Of a stretch of 64,000 nt of DNA, positions 54,346 to 62,522 are shown one piece after another (position 1 is the stretch's first letter; the number at the start of each line of letters is the position of its first letter). The DNA is from Dyella sedimenti. Lineage in GTDB: Bacteria; Pseudomonadota; Gammaproteobacteria; Xanthomonadales; Rhodanobacteraceae. Below the pieces are notes generated by a model. It was not told the origin of the DNA. It made no database searches and saw nothing but the letters and a program-made list of their open reading frames with translations. The position numbers and the translations under genes are program-made. The DNA lies in assembly GCF_022760995.1 (NCBI RefSeq), contig NZ_JAKWJO010000002.1, forward strand, positions 310,001 through 374,000, written 5' to 3'.

Positions 54346-55308
54346 ATGAAGCAGCCCACCGACATCGCCGAATCCTCCGCGCTTCCCGCCGACACCCTCG
54401 CCATCCGCAAGCCGACCGTGGCCCTCGCGCTGGGCTCCGGCGGCGCCAAGGGGCTGGCGCACATCGGCGCCATCGAGGAGATCGAGGCGCAGGGCTACGA
54501 GATCGTCGCCATCGCCGGCACCTCCATGGGCGCACTGATCGGCGGCATCTACGCGATGGGCAAGCTGGACGTGTACCGCGACTGGGTGTCCGCGCTGGCC
54601 AAGATGGACGTGCTCAAGCTGGTCGACTGGACGCTCTCGGGCGGCGGCCTGATCAAGGGCGAGCGCATCATCGACACGCTGCGCGAACTGATCGGCGATG
54701 CCGCCATCGAGGACCTGCCGCTGGCCTTCACCGCCGTGGCCACCGACCTGGATCGCGAGCGCGAGGTCTGGCTGACGCGCGGCCCGCTGTTCGACGCCAT
54801 CCGCGCCTCCATCGCGATTCCCACCGTGTTCCGCCCGCACACGCTGTCCGAACGGCGGCTGGTGGATGGCGGCCTGCTCAACCCGGTGCCGGTGACGCCG
54901 CTGATCCGCGAGACCGCCGACTACCTGTTCGCCGTCAGCGTGGACGGCCCACCGGAGAACGGCACGCCCGAGGAAGTACCCGCCACGCCCACCGATGCGT
55001 CGGAAAGCTACCGCGCACGCATCGGTGACTTCATCGGCCGGCTGATCCCGCACAGCGCCGACCGGCCGCGCGAGCCGGGCATGCTGGAACTGCTCACCCA
55101 GTCGATGGACCTGATGCAGGCCAACCTGTCGCGCCTGCGCCTGGCCGCGTACGAGCCGGACCTGCTGATCCGGCTGCCGCGCAACGTGGCCAACATCTAC
55201 GAGTTCTACCGCGCGCGCGAACTGATCGAGCAGGGGCGACTGCAGGCCCGGCGCATGCTTACCGGCTGGCAGCCGCACCACCGCGTCAATGGGGTCCGTG
55301 CGCCTTGA
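54346..55308 (+). CDS. Patatin-like phospholipase (RssA-type)
   Basis: A 320-residue enzyme. ALALGSGGAKGLAHIGAIEE is the oxyanion block, IAGTSMGALIGGIYAMG holds the nucleophile Ser in G-T-S-M-G, and RRLVDGGLLNPVPV holds the Asp of the D-G-G dyad. These are cytosolic lipid acyl hydrolases. The C-terminal 90 residues have no clear domain. The 3' end overlaps the DUF488 gene by 23 bp on the opposite strand. Confidence 0.92.
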   Translation: MKQPTDIAESSALPADTLAIRKPTVALALGSGGAKGLAHIGAIEEIEAQGYEIVAIAGTSMGALIGGIYAMGKLDVYRDWVSALAKMDVLKLVDWTLSGGGLIKGERIIDTLRELIGDAAIEDLPLAFTAVATDLDREREVWLTRGPLFDAIRASIAIPTVFRPHTLSERRLVDGGLLNPVPVTPLIRETADYLFAVSVDGPPENGTPEEVPATPTDASESYRARIGDFIGRLIPHSADRPREPGMLELLTQSMDLMQANLSRLRLAAYEPDLLIRLPRNVANIYEFYRARELIEQGRLQARRMLTGWQPHHRVNGVRAP

Positions 55309-55654
55309 GCCAGGCTTCCAGGTAGCACTTCAGCGCCACCGCGTTGTTGTGCTCGTCGTCGCGCGCGCCGTACAGCAAGGTGACGCGCCGGCGCGAGGCC
55401 ATGCTGGCCAGTGGCTGCCAGTACTCGGCGGCGGCGTCCAGTTCGGTCGCATAGCGGTGGCGGAAGCCTTCCCAGCGCGTCGGGTCGTGCCCGAACCACT
55501 GGCGCAGCGCCGTCGACGGCGCCAGTTCCTTGGGCCACTCGTCGAGCGCTGCCTCTTCCTTGGTCAGGCCCCGCGGCCATAGCCGGTCGACCAGCACACG
55601 ATAGCCGTCGCTCTTGGCGGCAGGCTCGTACACGCGCTTGACGGCGATGCTCAT
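55286..55654 (-). CDS. DUF488 family protein
   Basis: A 122-residue protein. VKRVYEPAAKSDGYRVLVDR at the N-terminus, LWPRGLTKEEAALDEWPKEL, then WFGHDPTRWEGFRHRY and VTLLYGARDDEHNNAVAL are the four conserved DUF488 blocks (E. coli YeaO-like). Function unknown. Its stop lies inside the convergent patatin gene. Confidence 0.9.
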   Translation of the reverse strand: MSIAVKRVYEPAAKSDGYRVLVDRLWPRGLTKEEAALDEWPKELAPSTALRQWFGHDPTRWEGFRHRYATELDAAAEYWQPLASMASRRRVTLLYGARDDEHNNAVALKCYLEAWLKAHGPH

Positions 55655-55728
55655 GGGCAGGCGTTCTCCCAAAGGGAGGATCATCAGCATACGCCCATGA
55701 AAAAGCCGTCGAGGCGATCCCCGCCCTT

Positions 55729-55797
55729 GTGGGAGCGCACCCTGTGCGCGACAAGCATGCGGCACCATGGCCGCGCACAGGGTGCGCTCCTACAGGG
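55729..55797. repeat. REP doublet
   Basis: Arms GTGGGAGCGCACCCTGTGCG and CGCACAGGGTGCGCTCCTAC around a short loop (CGACAAGCATGCGGCACCAT). It lies between the DUF488 start and the glycosyltransferase stop, both on the minus strand, 17 bp from the latter. Confidence 0.85.
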
Positions 55798-55813
55798 AAA
55801 CTACGGCGGGCTT

Positions 55814-56530
55814 TCAGATCTCCTCGACCTGGGTCACCTTGCCGCGGCGCATCAGCCAGGCCACGCCGCGCAGGTCGGCGATGCCCACCCACAGGCGATC
55901 GAGCATGCCGTACTTGGAAGTACCCGCCGTGCGCGGTCGATGGCCCACCGGCACGCTGGTGCTCTTGAAGCCCGCGCGCTTGACCAGTGCCGGCAGGTAG
56001 CGGTGCATGTGGTCGAAGTAGGGCAGGCGCAGGAACACCTCGCGTTCGAACAGCTTCAGGCCGCAGCCGGTATCGGGCGTATCGTCCCTGAGCATGCGCG
56101 AGCGCACCGCGTTGGCGATCTTGGAGGAGATGCGCTTGTTGAAGCTGTCGCGGCGCGTGGTACGCCAGCCGGCGAACAGGCGCACGTCCTTCGGCGCGCC
56201 GTCGCGGGCGGCCAGCAGCTTGGGGATGTCGGCCGGATCGTTCTGGCCGTCGCCATCGAGCGTGGCGATCCATGGCGCCCGCGCGGCGCGCACGCCGTTC
56301 CACACCGCCGTGCTCTGCCCGCTGCGGGTAAGGTGGCGGACGACGCGCAGTTCCGGGTAGTTGGGCTTCTCCGCCGCCAGCACCGCCACGCTGTCGTCGC
56401 TGGATTCGTCGTCCACGTACACGATCTCGAACGCGATCTTGCCGCGCAGGGCGGCGGCGATCTCGGCCAGCAGCGGCGGGATGTTGTCGCGCTCGTTGAA
56501 CACCGGCACGACGACGGACAGTTGGAGCAT
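55814..56530 (-). CDS. Family 2 glycosyltransferase, dolichol-phosphate mannosyltransferase-like
   Basis: A 238-residue GT-A enzyme. SVVVPVFNERDNIPPLLAEI opens it; VYVDDESSDDSV and ATLDGDGQNDPADIPKLL hold the metal- and nucleotide-sugar-binding aspartates. There are no membrane helices at the C-terminus. Such enzymes transfer a sugar to polyprenyl phosphate for envelope glycans or lipid A changes. No partner flippase or second transferase is seen nearby. Confidence 0.88.
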   Translation of the reverse strand: MLQLSVVVPVFNERDNIPPLLAEIAAALRGKIAFEIVYVDDESSDDSVAVLAAEKPNYPELRVVRHLTRSGQSTAVWNGVRAARAPWIATLDGDGQNDPADIPKLLAARDGAPKDVRLFAGWRTTRRDSFNKRISSKIANAVRSRMLRDDTPDTGCGLKLFEREVFLRLPYFDHMHRYLPALVKRAGFKSTSVPVGHRPRTAGTSKYGMLDRLWVGIADLRGVAWLMRRGKVTQVEEI

Positions 56531-56841
56531 GGAGTAGACCTTGGTCTGGGGGCGCCAGGGCGCCATTCTAGAGGGTGGCGGGCTTCGCGTCAGGGGCGAC
56601 GCGAATCATCCCCATGACCTAAGAGCCTGTGCGCGACCGCCTTTCGCCCCGGTCTGCCTTGCTCGTCACCCCGGCGAACCCCACAAAAGGGGGCAAGGGC
56701 CGGGATCCAGTAGCGCCGGTCTCCGGTTGTCGCGCTACCGCCAACTTGCCGCCTACGACCGAAGGAAGTCCCCGTAGAACAGCCGAGTCACCTTCCTCTT
56801 GTTGGCCCAAAAGAAAAGTAACCCCTGAAACCGCCAACTGC
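56531..56841. other. Gene-free stretch carrying a dispersed repeat
   Basis: 311 bp between the glycosyltransferase and parB. Positions 56624-56775 are copy B of the dispersed element. The rest shows no gene, and no parS-like site (palindrome around TTTCACGTGAAA) is seen. Confidence 0.7.
56624..56775 (+). repeat. Dispersed ~150-bp element, copy B
   Basis: Matches the reverse complement of 15340-15489 almost throughout, with a REP half-site (CCTGTGCGCGACCGCC) at its left end and GACCGAAGGAAGTCCCCGT at its right end. Part of the core (CAAAAGGGGGCAAGGGCC) also appears at 60166-60309. Confidence 0.75.
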
Positions 56842-57714
56842 TCAGCGGATCTTCCCCAGGATCCCGTCCAGCTCGTCGTTGCTGTGGTAGTGGATCACCA
56901 GCTTGCCCTTGCCGCCGCGCCCGTGCGCCAGTTCCACGCGGGTAGCGAAGCGTTCGGCCAGTTCGCGTTCCAGCGCATCGATGTTGGGATCGCGCGCCGG
57001 AGCGCTCTTGGCCTTGCCCTTGGGGACGGTCTGCGCGCGGCGCGCGGCTTCTTCCAGCTCGCGCACGCTCCAGCCGAGGCGCGAGGCTTCCAGCGCGAGG
57101 CCCTCGGCCATGCTTTCCGGCAGGGTAATCAGGCAGCGCGCGTGGCCCATCTCCAGCTTGCCTTCGTCGAGCAGGCGCTTGATCGACGTCGGCAGCTCGG
57201 TCAGCCGCAGCAGGTTGGACACGGCCGCGCGCGAGCGGCCCACCGCCTCGGCGGCCTGCTGGTGGGTGAGGTCGAAGTCGTCGATCAGGCGCTTGAGCGC
57301 GTCGGCTTCCTCCAGCGGGGTGAGGTCCTGGCGCTGGATGTTCTCGATCAGCGCCATCGCCGGCACGGCCACCTCGGGCACGTCCTTCACCAGCACCGGC
57401 AGCTCGGACAACTGCGCGCGCTGCGCGGCGCGCCAGCGGCGCTCGCCGGCGATCAGCTCGTAGCTGTTCTTGCCGATCTGGCGCACCACCACCGGCTGGA
57501 TCAGGCCCTGCGCGCGGATGGACGCGGCCAGCTCGTCCAACGCCTCGTCGTTCCAATGGCGGCGCGGCTGGTACTTGCCGGGCTGGATCTGCTGGATCGG
57601 CAGGGTACGCAGCTCGCCTTCCTGTTCCAGCACCGATGGCTTGCCGGTCTCGTCGCCGCCGCCCAGCAGGACATCGAGCCCGCGTCCCAGGCCTCGTTTT
57701 TTCGCTGCGGACAT
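56842..57714 (-). CDS. parB: Chromosome partitioning protein ParB
   Basis: A 290-residue protein. The N-terminal tail KKRGLGRGLDVLLGG binds ParA; LPIQQIQPGKYQPRR begins the ParB/Srx CTPase domain, and ELIAGERRWRAAQRA is its catalytic and clamp motif. A helix-turn-helix (LTHQQAAEAVGRSRAAVSNL) binds parS. The C-terminal 50 residues form the dimer domain. It lies 2 bp after parA. Confidence 0.96.
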   Translation of the reverse strand: MSAAKKRGLGRGLDVLLGGGDETGKPSVLEQEGELRTLPIQQIQPGKYQPRRHWNDEALDELAASIRAQGLIQPVVVRQIGKNSYELIAGERRWRAAQRAQLSELPVLVKDVPEVAVPAMALIENIQRQDLTPLEEADALKRLIDDFDLTHQQAAEAVGRSRAAVSNLLRLTELPTSIKRLLDEGKLEMGHARCLITLPESMAEGLALEASRLGWSVRELEEAARRAQTVPKGKAKSAPARDPNIDALERELAERFATRVELAHGRGGKGKLVIHYHSNDELDGILGKIR

Positions 57715-57716
57715 GC

Positions 57717-58559
57717 TTACTCCTGGTGAAGGTCGACGACGTCGTCGAGGGTCTCGTCGGCCGGCGTGCCGTCATCGTGGCCCGCCGCCGCGGCCTGGCC
57801 GCGCTCGCGGCGGATCATCTCGCCGGCCAGGCCGATATAGGCGATGGCGCCGCGCGAACTGCGGTCGTACAGGTGGATCGGCTGGCCGTGGCTGGGCGCC
57901 TCGGCCAGGCGCACGTTGCGCGGGATGATCGAGCGCAGCACCTTGTCGCCGAAATGCTGGGTGAGCTGGGCCGACACCTCGTTGCCCAGGTTGTTGCGCA
58001 CGTCGTACATGGTGCGCAGCAGGCCTTCGATCTCCAGGCCCGGATTGAGCCGCTGGCGCACGGCCTTCACCGTGTCGAGCAGGCTGGACAGGCCTTCCAG
58101 CGCGAAGTATTCGCACTGCACCGGGATCAGCAGGCCGTGGGCCGCCGCCAGCGCGTTGAGCGTAAGCAGGTGCAGCGACGGCGGGCAGTCGATCAGGATG
58201 GTGTCGTAGCGGTCGGCGACCTTCTCCAACTGCTCCTTGAGCCGGCTCTCACGCGCGATCGCGTCCATCAGCTTCAGTTCGGCCGCGGTGAGGTCGCCGT
58301 TGCCGGGCAGCAGGTCGAACTGCGATTCGGTGCGCACGATGGCCTGCTCGATCGGGGCCTCTTCCAGCAACACCTCGCAGCCGTTCGGCTTGGCCTCGTG
58401 CTTGTCCACGCCCGACGCCATCGTCGCGTTACCCTGCGGATCGAGGTCGACCAGCAGCACGCGACGCTTGGCCGCGGCGAGCGCGGCGGCGAGATTGACG
58501 GCGGTGGTGGTCTTGCCGACGCCACCCTTCTGGTTGGCGACAGCGATGATGCGGGCCAT
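57717..58559 (-). CDS. parA: Chromosome partitioning ATPase ParA (Soj)
   Basis: A 280-residue Walker ATPase. [20 protein letters not shown] at 8-27 is the deviant Walker [13 protein letters not shown] the A' motif and [12 protein letters not shown] the Walker B. It binds DNA non-specifically in its ATP form and segregates parS regions with ParB. The gene follows rsmG on the same strand after 40 bp, an arrangement common near bacterial origins. Confidence 0.96.
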   Translation of the reverse strand: MARIIAVANQKGGVGKTTTAVNLAAALAAAKRRVLLVDLDPQGNATMASGVDKHEAKPNGCEVLLEEAPIEQAIVRTESQFDLLPGNGDLTAAELKLMDAIARESRLKEQLEKVADRYDTILIDCPPSLHLLTLNALAAAHGLLIPVQCEYFALEGLSSLLDTVKAVRQRLNPGLEIEGLLRTMYDVRNNLGNEVSAQLTQHFGDKVLRSIIPRNVRLAEAPSHGQPIHLYDRSSRGAIAYIGLAGEMIRRERGQAAAAGHDDGTPADETLDDVVDLHQE

Positions 58560-58599
58560 GGAGTCGTCGATACCGTGAGCGAATGAAAAGAGGGCTAGA

Positions 58600-59247
58600 T
58601 TAGCAGCCTGCTTGTCCGGGCGCCCGCCCGACGACCACGAGATGGCGCTCGCCGCCCACTTCGGGCACCGCCAGCGCGTGGATGGCGCGCACCTCGAAAC
58701 CCGCCGGCACGCCGGCCAGTTCTTCCTGCGGATGCCTGCCCTTCATGGCCAGCCAGATGCCGTCCCGGGCCAGCAGGTGACCGCCCCAGTCCAGCATGTC
58801 CCCGAGGCTGGCGAAGGCCCGGGCGGTGACGCAGTCGAACTGGCCTTCCACGCCCTCCACGCGGGACTGCACCGCGCGCACGTTGTCGAGCTTCAGCGCA
58901 CGGATCGCCTCGCGCAGGAAGCGGACCTTCTTGCCGTTGGAATCGACCAGCAACACCTGGCGCCCGGGCGCCGCGATGGCGAGCGGAATGCCCGGCAGCC
59001 CCGGTCCGGTACCCAGGTCCGCCAGCGTCTCGCCCTGCACGTAGGGCAGCACGGCCAGCGAGTCGACCAGGTGGCGGCTGACCATCTCGGCCGGATCGCG
59101 GATGGCGGTGAGATTGTAGGTGGCGTTCCAGCGCGCCAGCAGTACCTGGTAATCGAGCAGGCGCTGCACCGCGCCCTCCGGCAGCCGCAGGCCCAGCGCG
59201 GCGATGCCGCGTTCCAGCCGGGTTTGCAGGTCGTCGCGGGAGGACAT
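58600..59247 (-). CDS. rsmG: 16S rRNA (guanine-N7) methyltransferase RsmG
   Basis: A 215-residue SAM-dependent enzyme that methylates G527 of 16S r[19 protein letters not shown] (about 70-85) is the SAM-binding loop, [15 protein letters not shown] follows it, and [12 protein letters not shown] is a third family block. The start at 59247 is set by family length. Its usual neighbour mnmG (gidA) is not in the window. Loss of RsmG gives low-level streptomycin resistance in other bacteria. Confidence 0.95.
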   Translation of the reverse strand: MSSRDDLQTRLERGIAALGLRLPEGAVQRLLDYQVLLARWNATYNLTAIRDPAEMVSRHLVDSLAVLPYVQGETLADLGTGPGLPGIPLAIAAPGRQVLLVDSNGKKVRFLREAIRALKLDNVRAVQSRVEGVEGQFDCVTARAFASLGDMLDWGGHLLARDGIWLAMKGRHPQEELAGVPAGFEVRAIHALAVPEVGGERHLVVVGRAPGQAGC

Positions 59248-59315
59248 GGCAGGAAGCCTGTGAAATCGGGGTCGCAAGTATCCGGGGGCGACGCGTGCGA
59301 TACCAGCCCGGGGCA

Positions 59316-59345
59316 AAGAAAAAACCCGCCGGTGACGGCGGGTTT
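59316..59345 (-). terminator. Intrinsic terminator of the SPFH gene
   Basis: On the minus strand: stem AAACCCGCC, loop GTCACC, stem GGCGGGTTT, followed by further T residues. It lies 53 bp after the stop of the SPFH gene and 69 bp before the rsmG start. Confidence 0.8.
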
Positions 59346-59397
59346 CAAGGGTCTCCCCTGTCAGCGCGCGCTCTTGAGGCGCGTCGCCATGGATCGG

Positions 59398-59856
59398 TCA
59401 GGCGACGTCCAGCTCGACGCGGGTCACCATCATGCCGCGCTCGCGCAGGGCGCCGTTCATGGCCTGCTTCAGGCGCGAGCCCAGGTCGCGGCGATCGGCG
59501 CCATAGACCTGCGGCTCGTCGCGCAGCGCGGCGAGCGCGCCGCCACGGATCAGCTGGTCGGCCTGCTCGATCACCGCGTCGGCGCGCTCCGGCTCCAGCA
59601 CCTGCCAGTACACCGTGCCGCGCACGTCGTGCTGGTCCGGCAATGGCTCCTCGAAGCGCAGTACCTGGCCGCTGAGCTTGATGCGATGGGCCACGTGGTC
59701 GATCAGCGGCAGGGTCATGTGGACGCCCGGCTGCAGCAGGCGATAGGGCCGGCCCCGGCGATAGAGGCTATGCACCTGATCGGCCGGCACGCGCTTGACC
59801 GCGTGGGCGACCATCGCGACCAGGGCCAGGACAATGAGCGTAATCAGGGCATTCAT
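59398..59856 (-). CDS. Small SPFH/band 7-like membrane protein
   Basis: A 152-residue protein with one N-terminal membrane helix (MNALITLIVLALVAMVAHAV), then KRVPADQVHSLYRRGRPYRLLQPGVHMTLPLID, which is the band 7/SPFH opening (shown in part: PADQVHSLYRRG and LLQPGVHMTLPLID). VYWQVLEPERADAVIEQADQ and the RLKQAMNGALRERGMMVTRV end match SPFH too. It stops after the SPFH core, with no coiled-coil tail, so it is shorter than stomatin-type proteins. Role unknown; single-gene transcript with its own terminator. Confidence 0.75.
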   Translation of the reverse strand: MNALITLIVLALVAMVAHAVKRVPADQVHSLYRRGRPYRLLQPGVHMTLPLIDHVAHRIKLSGQVLRFEEPLPDQHDVRGTVYWQVLEPERADAVIEQADQLIRGGALAALRDEPQVYGADRRDLGSRLKQAMNGALRERGMMVTRVELDVA

Positions 59857-60329
59857 AGGAATGAATACAACAACTTATGGATGAATTCTTCGCAACAACC
59901 GTAGATACATCATACAGCCGGTTGCGCCCCCTTGGATTAATCCCAATTTAACGACAACCTAAGATCGTTTTACAACCTGCCTTTCGGCCTAAGCTGCTGA
60001 TTTTGTGAACCGTGTGGCAGGCAGGACCGATAAGCATTGAACGCGCCAAACCGTTCCCCGGCCCCAGTAGAGGGTTAACGGCGGAGGAAGAAGATGGCTT
60101 GAGGTGAAGGGCTAAGAGCCTGTTCAAAATCTTGATGGGCCCTCCTACCCCCCTGCACGCAGCCTTGTAGGAGCGCATCCTGTGCGCAACGCCTTTCGCC
60201 TCATGGCTCGTCCCGGCGCCCCCCCGCAAAAGGGGGCAAGGGCCAGGATGACGAACGATGCAGACCGAGGCAAAAGGCGGTCGCGCACAGGGTGCGCTCC
60301 TACAGGGGGGCGTGCGCGACCTTGCCGGG
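59857..60329. other. Gene-free stretch with an AT-rich leader and a REP-flanked repeat
   Basis: 473 bp without a gene. The right-hand part of the sequence nearest 59856 (59857-59990) is unusually AT-rich, as expected for the promoter of the SPFH gene. Positions 60166-60309 are a REP-bounded repeat. Between them, 60030-60150 shows nothing recognisable. Confidence 0.6.
60166..60309. repeat. REP-bounded element with partial copy of the dispersed repeat
   Basis: Outer arms TGTAGGAGCGCATCCTGTGC and GCGCACAGGGTGCGCTCCTA enclose about 95 bp. The interior includes CAAAAGGGGGCAAGGGCC, shared with the elements at 15340-15489 and 56624-56775, and a second pair CGCCTTTCGCCTC / GAGGCAAAAGGCG close to inverted. 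Confidence 0.75.
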
Positions 60330-61163
60330 TCAGAACTTTCCCGCCCGGAAATCCGCGATGGCCTGATGGATCTCCTCCGGCGTGGTCATCACGAACGGCC
60401 CATACCGGGTCACCGCCTCATCGAGTGGATGCCCCGCCACCAGCAGCACGCGCGCCGCGGCATCCCGCCCGGCGATGCGCAGGCCGCCGCTGCGCGACAG
60501 TACCGCCAGCTCGCTGCGGGCCAGCGGCTGGCCGGCCACTTCCGCATCCTTGCCGTCGAACACATAGGCAAAGCCCGCATGGCCTTCCGGCAACGGGATG
60601 GTGACGGAGGCGCCCGGCCGCACCGCGATGTCCAGGTAGATCGGCTGGGTGACGATCTCCGATACCGGGCCGGTCACGCCGCCGAACGCGCCGGCGATCA
60701 CCTTTACCTCCACGCCCTCCGCCGGATGCACCACTGGAATGCGCTCCGGACCGATGTCCTGGTAGCGCGGGGCGATCATCTTGTCCTTGGCGGGCAGGTT
60801 CACCCACAGCTGGAAGCCCCACATCAGGCCGTCTTCCTGCTCGGGCATCTCCGAATGCAGGATGCCGCGGCCCGCGGTCATCCACTGCACGCTGCCCGGC
60901 ACCAGGTCGCCGCTGTTGCCGTGGTTGTCGTGGTGCTTCATATGGCCGGCGAGCATGTACGTCACGGTCTCGAAACCGCGGTGCGGATGCTCGGGGAAGC
61001 CGGCGATGTAGTCGCCCGCCTGGTCGGAGCGGAACTCGTCCAGCAGCAGGAACGGATCGAGCATGTCCAGGCCCGGCTGGCCGATCACGCGCTTGAGCTT
61101 CACGCCCGCGCCGTCGGACGTGTCGATGCCGCGGATGCGGCGGAGGATGCTGCGTTCGGTCAT
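60330..61163 (-). CDS. Pirin family protein
   Basis: A 277-residue bicupin. LDPFLLLDEFRSDQAGDYIA and GFPEHPHRGFETVTYMLAG (about 55-75) hold the metal-binding His pair; the MTAGRGILHSEMP segment supplies the third His and the Glu. The C-terminal cupin lacks metal ligands. Some pirins act as quercetinases or as redox-sensing co-regulators; the role here is not known. The ATG at 61163 gives the family start MTERSILRRI. Confidence 0.92.
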   Translation of the reverse strand: MTERSILRRIRGIDTSDGAGVKLKRVIGQPGLDMLDPFLLLDEFRSDQAGDYIAGFPEHPHRGFETVTYMLAGHMKHHDNHGNSGDLVPGSVQWMTAGRGILHSEMPEQEDGLMWGFQLWVNLPAKDKMIAPRYQDIGPERIPVVHPAEGVEVKVIAGAFGGVTGPVSEIVTQPIYLDIAVRPGASVTIPLPEGHAGFAYVFDGKDAEVAGQPLARSELAVLSRSGGLRIAGRDAAARVLLVAGHPLDEAVTRYGPFVMTTPEEIHQAIADFRAGKF

Positions 61164-61272
61164 GGCTGGTCTCCAAGGATCTGGCACGTCCGCCATGATG
61201 ATGCCGCGCCCGGGCGTGCCCAAGACCCGAAACGGGAACGGATCGTTCGCTGCAGCGGCGGAAACGCGGCGG

Positions 61273-61785
61273 TCAGCGCGCGGCCGCCGCTTCGCGCAGC
61301 TGGTAGACCCAGTCCAGTTCGGGGCCGGGCAGCCCCATGGCGGTCAGCGCCGCGCTGAGCTGGCCGCGATGATGGGTGGCATGGTTGAACACGTGGCCCA
61401 GCGTGGGCGCGAATGGCACCTCCACCGGCGCGCCTTGGGTGCGCTGGTACGCCAGGATGCCGTCGAAATGGGACGGCTCGAGCATATCGATCCAGCGCCC
61501 CCAGCGCTCGACCGCGACGGACAGCGCCTCGCACAGTTCGGCGCGGTCGGCATGCAACTCGGCATCGAGCGGCAACCGCAGCGAGCGCTGCTCCGCGAAG
61601 CGGCCGTACCAGATGTGGTCGGTCACCAGCAGGTGGTTGGCCGTGCCGTGCACGGAGCGAAAGAACAACCCGGCATCGCGATGCCACTGCTCATCGCTCA
61701 ACCCGGCCAGGTTCGAGGCAAGCAGGCGCCGCGTGGCCCACACGTGGTAGTCGGCCAGCCGGCGGAAATAAGCTTTCAGTTCCAT
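61273..61785 (-). CDS. DinB family protein
   Basis: A 170-residue four-helix-bundle protein. The metal-binding His residues are seen in SVHGTANHLLVTDHIWYGRF (about 44-63) and in VFNHATHHRGQLSAAL (about 129-144), the typical DinB pattern with YHVWATRRLL at the start. DinB-like proteins include thiol transferases and damage-inducible proteins of unknown activity. It lies 43 bp after the UPF0149 gene. Confidence 0.88.
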   Translation of the reverse strand: MELKAYFRRLADYHVWATRRLLASNLAGLSDEQWHRDAGLFFRSVHGTANHLLVTDHIWYGRFAEQRSLRLPLDAELHADRAELCEALSVAVERWGRWIDMLEPSHFDGILAYQRTQGAPVEVPFAPTLGHVFNHATHHRGQLSAALTAMGLPGPELDWVYQLREAAAAR

Positions 61786-61828
61786 CGCATGCGCTCCATC
61801 ACCGCACGGGCCGGGCGGGCTCGGCGCG

Positions 61829-62503
61829 TCAGTGCACCCAGTGCCCGCTGCGCTGGCGCGGTGGCGGCGTGTGCGGTTCTTTTTCGATGTCGCGCACGGC
61901 GGCGTCGATTTCCGCATCGGTGACGGGATGCTCCCGCCAGTACTGGCCGACCGCGCCGAGCACGGCGGGCACCTGGGCCAGGCACTCGTCGTATTCGTCG
62001 TCGCTGAGCTTCTCGAACTCGGCGTCGGCGTTGAGGATGCCTTCGTCCACCGCCAGCGCCATCACCGGGCCGAGCAGTTCCATCAGCTGCGGATCGTCGG
62101 CCAGGCGCTTCTCCCACAGTCCCGCGCGCAGGTCGATGCCGCGGCTGAAGCCCTCGCACCAGCCCGCCGCCGACAGCACCGGGCCGGCGTCGGTATCCAC
62201 CTCGCCGAGGATGGGCTCGTAGGCGTCCACGTCCAGCTCGGCGCCGATGGAGTCGTTGAGCTTGGCCAGCAGGGCCAGCACGCGGTTGCCTTCGGCCTCG
62301 TCGGCGAAGGGCTCGTGCAGCACCTCGGGCAGCCATTCCTCGGGCAGCACCTGGGCCGGTCCCACCGCCAGCGCGGAGAGCAGGCCGTGCACGCCGTCGA
62401 GCAGCAGGTCGCCTTCGCCGACATGGGCGCGCAGGTATTGGTCCAGTTCCTCGAGTTCGTTGTCGTCCAGCGAACTGGGCCAGTCGCTCTTGGGTGTATT
62501 CAT
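61829..62503 (-). CDS. UPF0149 (YecA-like) family protein
   Basis: A 224-residue acidic, helical protein. SLDDNELEELDQYLRAHVG, then LDGVHGLLSALAVGP (about 36-50) and LSAAGWCEGFSRGIDLRAGL are UPF0149 blocks. It lacks the C-terminal SEC-C zinc motif found in E. coli YecA, and ends in QRSGHWVH. Function unknown. It lies 19 bp downstream of xth on the same strand. Confidence 0.88.
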   Translation of the reverse strand: MNTPKSDWPSSLDDNELEELDQYLRAHVGEGDLLLDGVHGLLSALAVGPAQVLPEEWLPEVLHEPFADEAEGNRVLALLAKLNDSIGAELDVDAYEPILGEVDTDAGPVLSAAGWCEGFSRGIDLRAGLWEKRLADDPQLMELLGPVMALAVDEGILNADAEFEKLSDDEYDECLAQVPAVLGAVGQYWREHPVTDAEIDAAVRDIEKEPHTPPPRQRSGHWVH

Positions 62504-62522
62504 CCAGCTGCCTGTGTTTGCT

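Noticed and set aside
59857..60165. A small gene in the AT-rich gap beside the SPFH gene
   Set aside because: No start with a ribosome site leads to more than a few codons with coding-like base use.
56531..60329. Origin of replication or parS near parAB
   Set aside because: No DnaA-box cluster, no dnaA gene and no parS-like palindrome could be recognised in these gaps.
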